This document shows positions 59,911 through 64,000 of a stretch of DNA of 64,000 nucleotides, piece after piece. Source of the stretch: Larus michahellis (lineage: Eukaryota > Chordata > Aves > Charadriiformes > Laridae); contig NC_133901.1 of the NCBI RefSeq assembly GCF_964199755.1, positions 28,918,397 to 28,982,396 on the forward strand, written 5' to 3'. Under the pieces are notes generated by a model. The model had not been told where the DNA came from, searched no databases, and saw only the letters and a list, made by a program, of their open reading frames with translations. Within the stretch, counting starts at the first letter, position 1. Every line of letters starts with the position of its first letter. The position numbers were made by a program, and so were the translations under genes.

Positions 59911-62900
59911 TAGATGGGCAAACAAGTATCCGCAATTGGACTCAAAGCATGCCAAATAGCTGACACAGGAGAAAGCGATCCAGACTGGTTCTTCCTCTCC
60001 CAAAGGAGATCGCAGCTTTGGCAATACAGATGACAGTTATGTCTCATCTCCTGCAGGCTATTCAGCCTACCAAGACCTATTTAACGGACATTTGGTCCAT
60101 GCTTTCCCTTGAAGCCACTTCTGTACGGAAAGAGCCACAATGCTGGTGTCCTGCACCAGGAACAGTCTTTTTCCTACTTTGTATTTAATAAAAACCACAA
60201 ACCTCCCTGCCCTCCTGCCCCAGAATACCCTAATAAGACCTGAGGACTTCTCAAAAATGTAGAGCTATCGCTCAGTTGTTTCATTTCTCATGGAGATTAG
60301 CATCAGACACACTCCCTAACCAGCAGAATGATGAAAAGACGGCTGTGATGAAAATAGTCTCCTAAACCAGCTCAGACAGAGAGACAGCAAAACAATAGTG
60401 TTTCAGCTTTCACTTAAAAACTATTCCCTCTAATCCCAAGCTATTTAAGATGCTGCAGAAAGATGACCAAATGAGTAGTCGGCGTTAACAAGACAGCACA
60501 GTCTGGAAACACTGAAGATGCTGCCTGGAAGTCAACTAAAAAAAAAATAAAATAAGTGCCCCATTAAAATTCAAGATATCCTTAAGAGAATCAAAGATCC
60601 TTCTCATTCCTTTCAGTCCAGGGACCATCTGTCTAAATGTTACCAGCGGAGCAGCCATTCCACTGCATTTATACACTCACATGCCACAGCCGAATGCCAT
60701 GTCCCCATTTGCTCTTTAAATAACTATTAATCTCCTTGCACTTATCCCTGCGCTGACACAAGCAGCTGTTGGACTCCCCTTCTCCCCCTCCGAGTCCCAC
60801 CAGCCTTTCACCTTCCCTGGCCTCTCACTCCCCTCCCCAGGCAGGTGCTCCATCCCCCGTGACAAAGCCAGACACCAGGTTTGTACACACACACGAGCAC
60901 TAAAGCTTGTCTCGCAGCTATGCCCCAAGGCAGGCGGAGAGTTGTTTGCGCTCAAGGGGTCAACATCTGAATTGCTTGCAAGGCTTTTGGAGGAATCAGA
61001 TAAGGCTTTGGAGGCACACGCCTTCTGACAACACAACAATTAGAGGGGCAGCAGGCCCGGGGAAGGCGCTCGAGCAGGAATTCACTCGCCGCCGATGCAA
61101 TAAAACCCCTTCGCCCCAGCCAGGCTGGGGATGGCGAGAACAAAGAGAGCAAGGGGCTGCGGGCACCTCTGCAAGGCATTGCCCTCCAGGAGGGATCTGC
61201 AGGGCACACATTGGCACACACACAGCCTCCTTTCACCGTTTACAGAGAGAGAAACACAACAGCATTCAATTCAGAAATTAATTCTTGCCAGGTTGGTAGC
61301 CCAGAATTTAGCACATGCTCATGTTTTGCTGCGGGGTTGTTTTAACCAGCTGCAGGATGTAGTCCCACCACCAGTTCCTGGCAGGAGAATGCTATTTGGT
61401 GGAAAGAAGAGAAACGCGTGCAAAGCTGAAAGAACAGATTATTTAATTTTCAGTGCCTTTGTTCTCTGTTTTGTTCCCTCCATCGAGTTTCTGAAACTAT
61501 TAATATTGCTGAGGCATTAAAAAACCTTCAGGCGAATTTAACTGCAAATAATTAGAGCGCTACAATTAGATCTTAAGACTATGTATTTTGGGATATCATT
61601 TCAATAATGTATTTTGAACGATCGGTTTCACTTCTACAGCCCATCAGCTTCACTTTCAGGTTTCCACGCTAACTCACGCTTCTAGATCAGGACAACCATG
61701 GTTTCACTGGCGAGGCTGCTGAATTCAAAACCAGACTGAAAACTGCAGAATTGTTTAATCACGGTTTTGCTGTCGGGAGGACAGACCTCCCTAACGAACG
61801 CCATGGACAAGGTAAGGCAGAAGCCTCCTGACCCCAGCGGCTCCAGGGTGCTTGCCACAAGAGGGCAATGCAAATGCTCCACTACGCACGGTTGAGCTTT
61901 TGTGCCACGGAAGATTCCTCAACCCACCCAAACCGAGGCCCTTCTCACCCTGCCCTGCAGCAAAAACCCACCCCAGTTCTTCAGCCACAGCCTGCTTTTA
62001 AGTCCATAATGTCAATTGATAAGATTATGAGATAGATCTGCAAAGAGACCCTCAGTATAAAGGCATGAGGGAAGTAACGCAAATGAAGAGTTCTCAAGGG
62101 GACTTCCACACCAAAAATCCCCTAAAATACACAGCTCCAGCTATTAACTACCCGATTATCAACCTTTCAGAGAAAGTTTTGAGAGTTTCTCCACTTGAGA
62201 AAATAAAAGAAAAGTTGCTATCTGCAGGTATAGAACACCTAGATGCCTCCACCCCTATCAAAACCTTTCTTCGTATCTCCAAAAGAATACGCATCTATGT
62301 CGTGCACGCGTACCAACAAAAATTTGAGTTTTCACCTCTGTATCTATGCAGCTCAAGAGCATTGTCCAGCTCCTCAAAAGGTCTTGCAAAACACCACCAC
62401 CGATGCTTATTCCCCAAACATACAAGATGACGAAACTAATAAACTACCATGGCTGTTAGCAATGAGATTTTGCAAGGCATTTTGCTAATTCTGTGCTTTG
62501 TCCTTGACTGCACCACGACTGATGTACCAGGGCTAACAGTTGCAGGACTAGTAGGAAGAAGCTTACAGAGACTTTTCAGTGCTGGATCAGGTAAGGATTC
62601 AGATTCCTGTTGGAGAACAGCTCTCAAAAGCAGCAGGATAAATGTTTTCCAGAGTGCTCAATGCCTATCCAAATCAGAAGACAGACACCTCAAACACCTC
62701 AACCTAGTTTTTCAAGCCTTCCTAGCAAAGGGTTTAGTAGGTGGAAATAAAGTACTTAAGCTCAACAGAAGTGGTTCTATCATAATTATTAATCAAGATA
62801 TTGCTGACTGCAAGACCACGTAGCTTTGCCAGTTGCTCAGACGGCAGCTGATACAATACCTGATGTAGGCACACTGCTTGTGCCATTACAAAGAAGTGCC

Positions 62901-63624
62901 AAGAAATAAAGGGCTCCACCCATGCCCCTCAGCTAAGATCAGGGCTAAAGCCGAAAGAGATATTTAACTCACTCATCACAATGCAAGATGTGATTTGGTT
63001 TGCATTTCTAGCCTCTTTTCTCATAAAAAAAAAAAAAATAAAAAAAAAAAGAAGAGAGACTGAAAAAATTCTTCATGCGTCAGACTTTCCACCCAGATCG
63101 CATACATCTGGACTGAAGTCCTTTCAGGAGGAACAAGCTCAGTTTGGACATCACTTTGGTCCCTTCCAAGCCATGAGGGCAAGACACACACAGTCATTTC
63201 AACACCAGCTCATGCCCAGATCCCCGGGGAGAGCCGGGGTGCTGGCGGCAGGTCTCACAGCCTCCACACTCCCCCCAACTCCATTTCTAAAATGGAGACA
63301 AATCCCATAAGCCTGTTTTGAAGAGGTTTTTCGACAGAGCTACTGTGCAGTTAAATATATCAAACGCTCATAAGCCCACAGATAAAACGATAATGTGCAC
63401 TCAGTGTGAAGAGCGAGGGAGCAAATAACTTTGGCTCAACCAAAGATATCAACAATTACCAAGATAGGTTCTCAGGCACTATAGCTCCTTAAGCTCTAAT
63501 TACCACATATCACGGCTTTTAGCACTATAACATATCAGTCTGATTTGAGGTATCTTACTGTTGGGTCATTGTTTTTTCCACAAAAAGAGGTGACTATTTC
63601 TCATCCCAGTAGCATTACAGGATC

Positions 63625-63705
63625 CCAGTATGACGGAGTGCATCGGACTAGAAGAGGCCCTGGAGTCAGTAACTCTAGTCCTGCCTATTAGACCCGCTGC
63701 AGCGT
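63625..63705 (-). mobile_element. Possible old CR1 3' fragment
   Basis: The plus-strand segment CGGACTAGAAGAGGCCCTGG then AGTCAGTAACTCTAGTCCTG resembles the reverse complement of a CR1 tail (ggactggaagggacc...gaggtcatctagtcc). It is short and diverged, so the assignment is tentative. Confidence 0.35.
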
Positions 63706-64000
63706 AACCCAACATTTAATGTCCCTCAGCTCAATCCCACCTGTAAGCAGGGAATACAAGTATTTCTGGATACCGTCTCCTGTATTAATTAGAAGAGGAT
63801 CTATTTGGGGTTTATTGGGCTATGCAATAAACATGATCACAGCAATTTTAAGGAACTAAAGAATTGTAAAGAACAAAAATAAATTCCCCTTCCAAAAGGG
63901 GCAAGTCTCCTGTAAAAAAAAAAAGTGTGTTTATATATACTACAGTCTTGGAGTATATACATATTTCTCTAGTCCTGCACAGGTATTTCATGTGAAGTAT

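Larger units (their letters stand above)
57270..64000 (-). other. TP63: Intron upstream of exon 4 (partial): no TA or dN exon found
   Basis: 6.7 kb ending in the exon 4 acceptor. I looked on the minus strand for the dN first-exon start (MLYLE...) and found none, so the dN promoter and exon 3' should lie further right. It contains an ancient CR1/L3-like fragment, four MIR-like fragments (one next to exon 4, three clustered at 59150-59910) and a 9-bp hairpin at 59436-59460. The longest open frame of the window (58697-59395, plus) overlaps these repeats and is not supported as a gene. Confidence 0.75.

Noticed and set aside
61682..61820. Possible plus-strand exon ending GACAAG|GTAAGG
   Set aside because: The donor-like match is isolated; there is no acceptor with an open frame and no recognisable protein upstream.
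57270..64000. Search for the dN-specific first exon (protein start MLYLE)
   Set aside because: No matching codons with a donor were seen on the minus strand. In human this exon lies about 18 kb upstream of exon 4, so it is probably outside the window.

Overview
This window is vertebrate, most probably avian, nuclear DNA. It carries the 3' two-thirds of one gene, TP63 (transcription factor p63), read right to left on the minus strand. The bird assignment rests on CR1 LINE tails of the avian/reptilian type (one keeps a readable reverse-transcriptase C-terminus), on fossil CR1/L3-like and MIR-like elements, and on p63 exons that differ from my recollection of the human protein at only about a dozen positions. 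The species cannot be fixed from the sequence.

Layout, in transcription order: 64000-57270 is the intron upstream of exon 4. Neither the TA exons 2-3 nor the dN first exon (3') was found, so they should lie beyond the right edge. Exon 4 is 57015-57269. A 29.7 kb intron 4 follows, holding a CpG-rich island at about 32.4-33.5 kb. Exons 5-9 are compact (27357-23354) and encode the DNA-binding domain and nuclear localisation signal. Exon 10 (22412-22276) carries most of the tetramerisation domain. The 11.5 kb intron 10 contains the alternative gamma terminal exon (17731-17617). Exons 11-14 (10726-6936) encode the alpha tail: PPPPY motif, SAM domain, inhibitory domain and a C-terminal SUMO motif. 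A roughly 2.8 kb 3' UTR runs to an AATAAA at 4129-4134, followed by about 4.1 kb of flank with two CR1 tails.

All eleven common exons have GT-AG borders and join in frame into 572 codons plus stop. This equals the exon 4-14 part of human p63-alpha (586 residues of dNp63-alpha minus its 14 dN-specific ones). The gamma splice gives 379 codons, again the human length. The zinc ligands and the arginines mutated in human EEC/ADULT syndrome are all present. So are the SAM residues mutated in AEC syndrome. The gene looks intact and strongly constrained.

Points worth a second look: an Ala-to-Val codon in exon 14 that cuts the predicted beta tail to three residues; an intron-4 CpG island with a G-quadruplex-like block; a 16-bp perfect inverted repeat in intron 10; a CATG-centred 16-bp palindrome beside exon 4; and an ORF in intron 4 ending in a hydrophobic segment behind a good acceptor. 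I found no second protein-coding gene, no RNA gene and no evidence of a novel multi-gene system.
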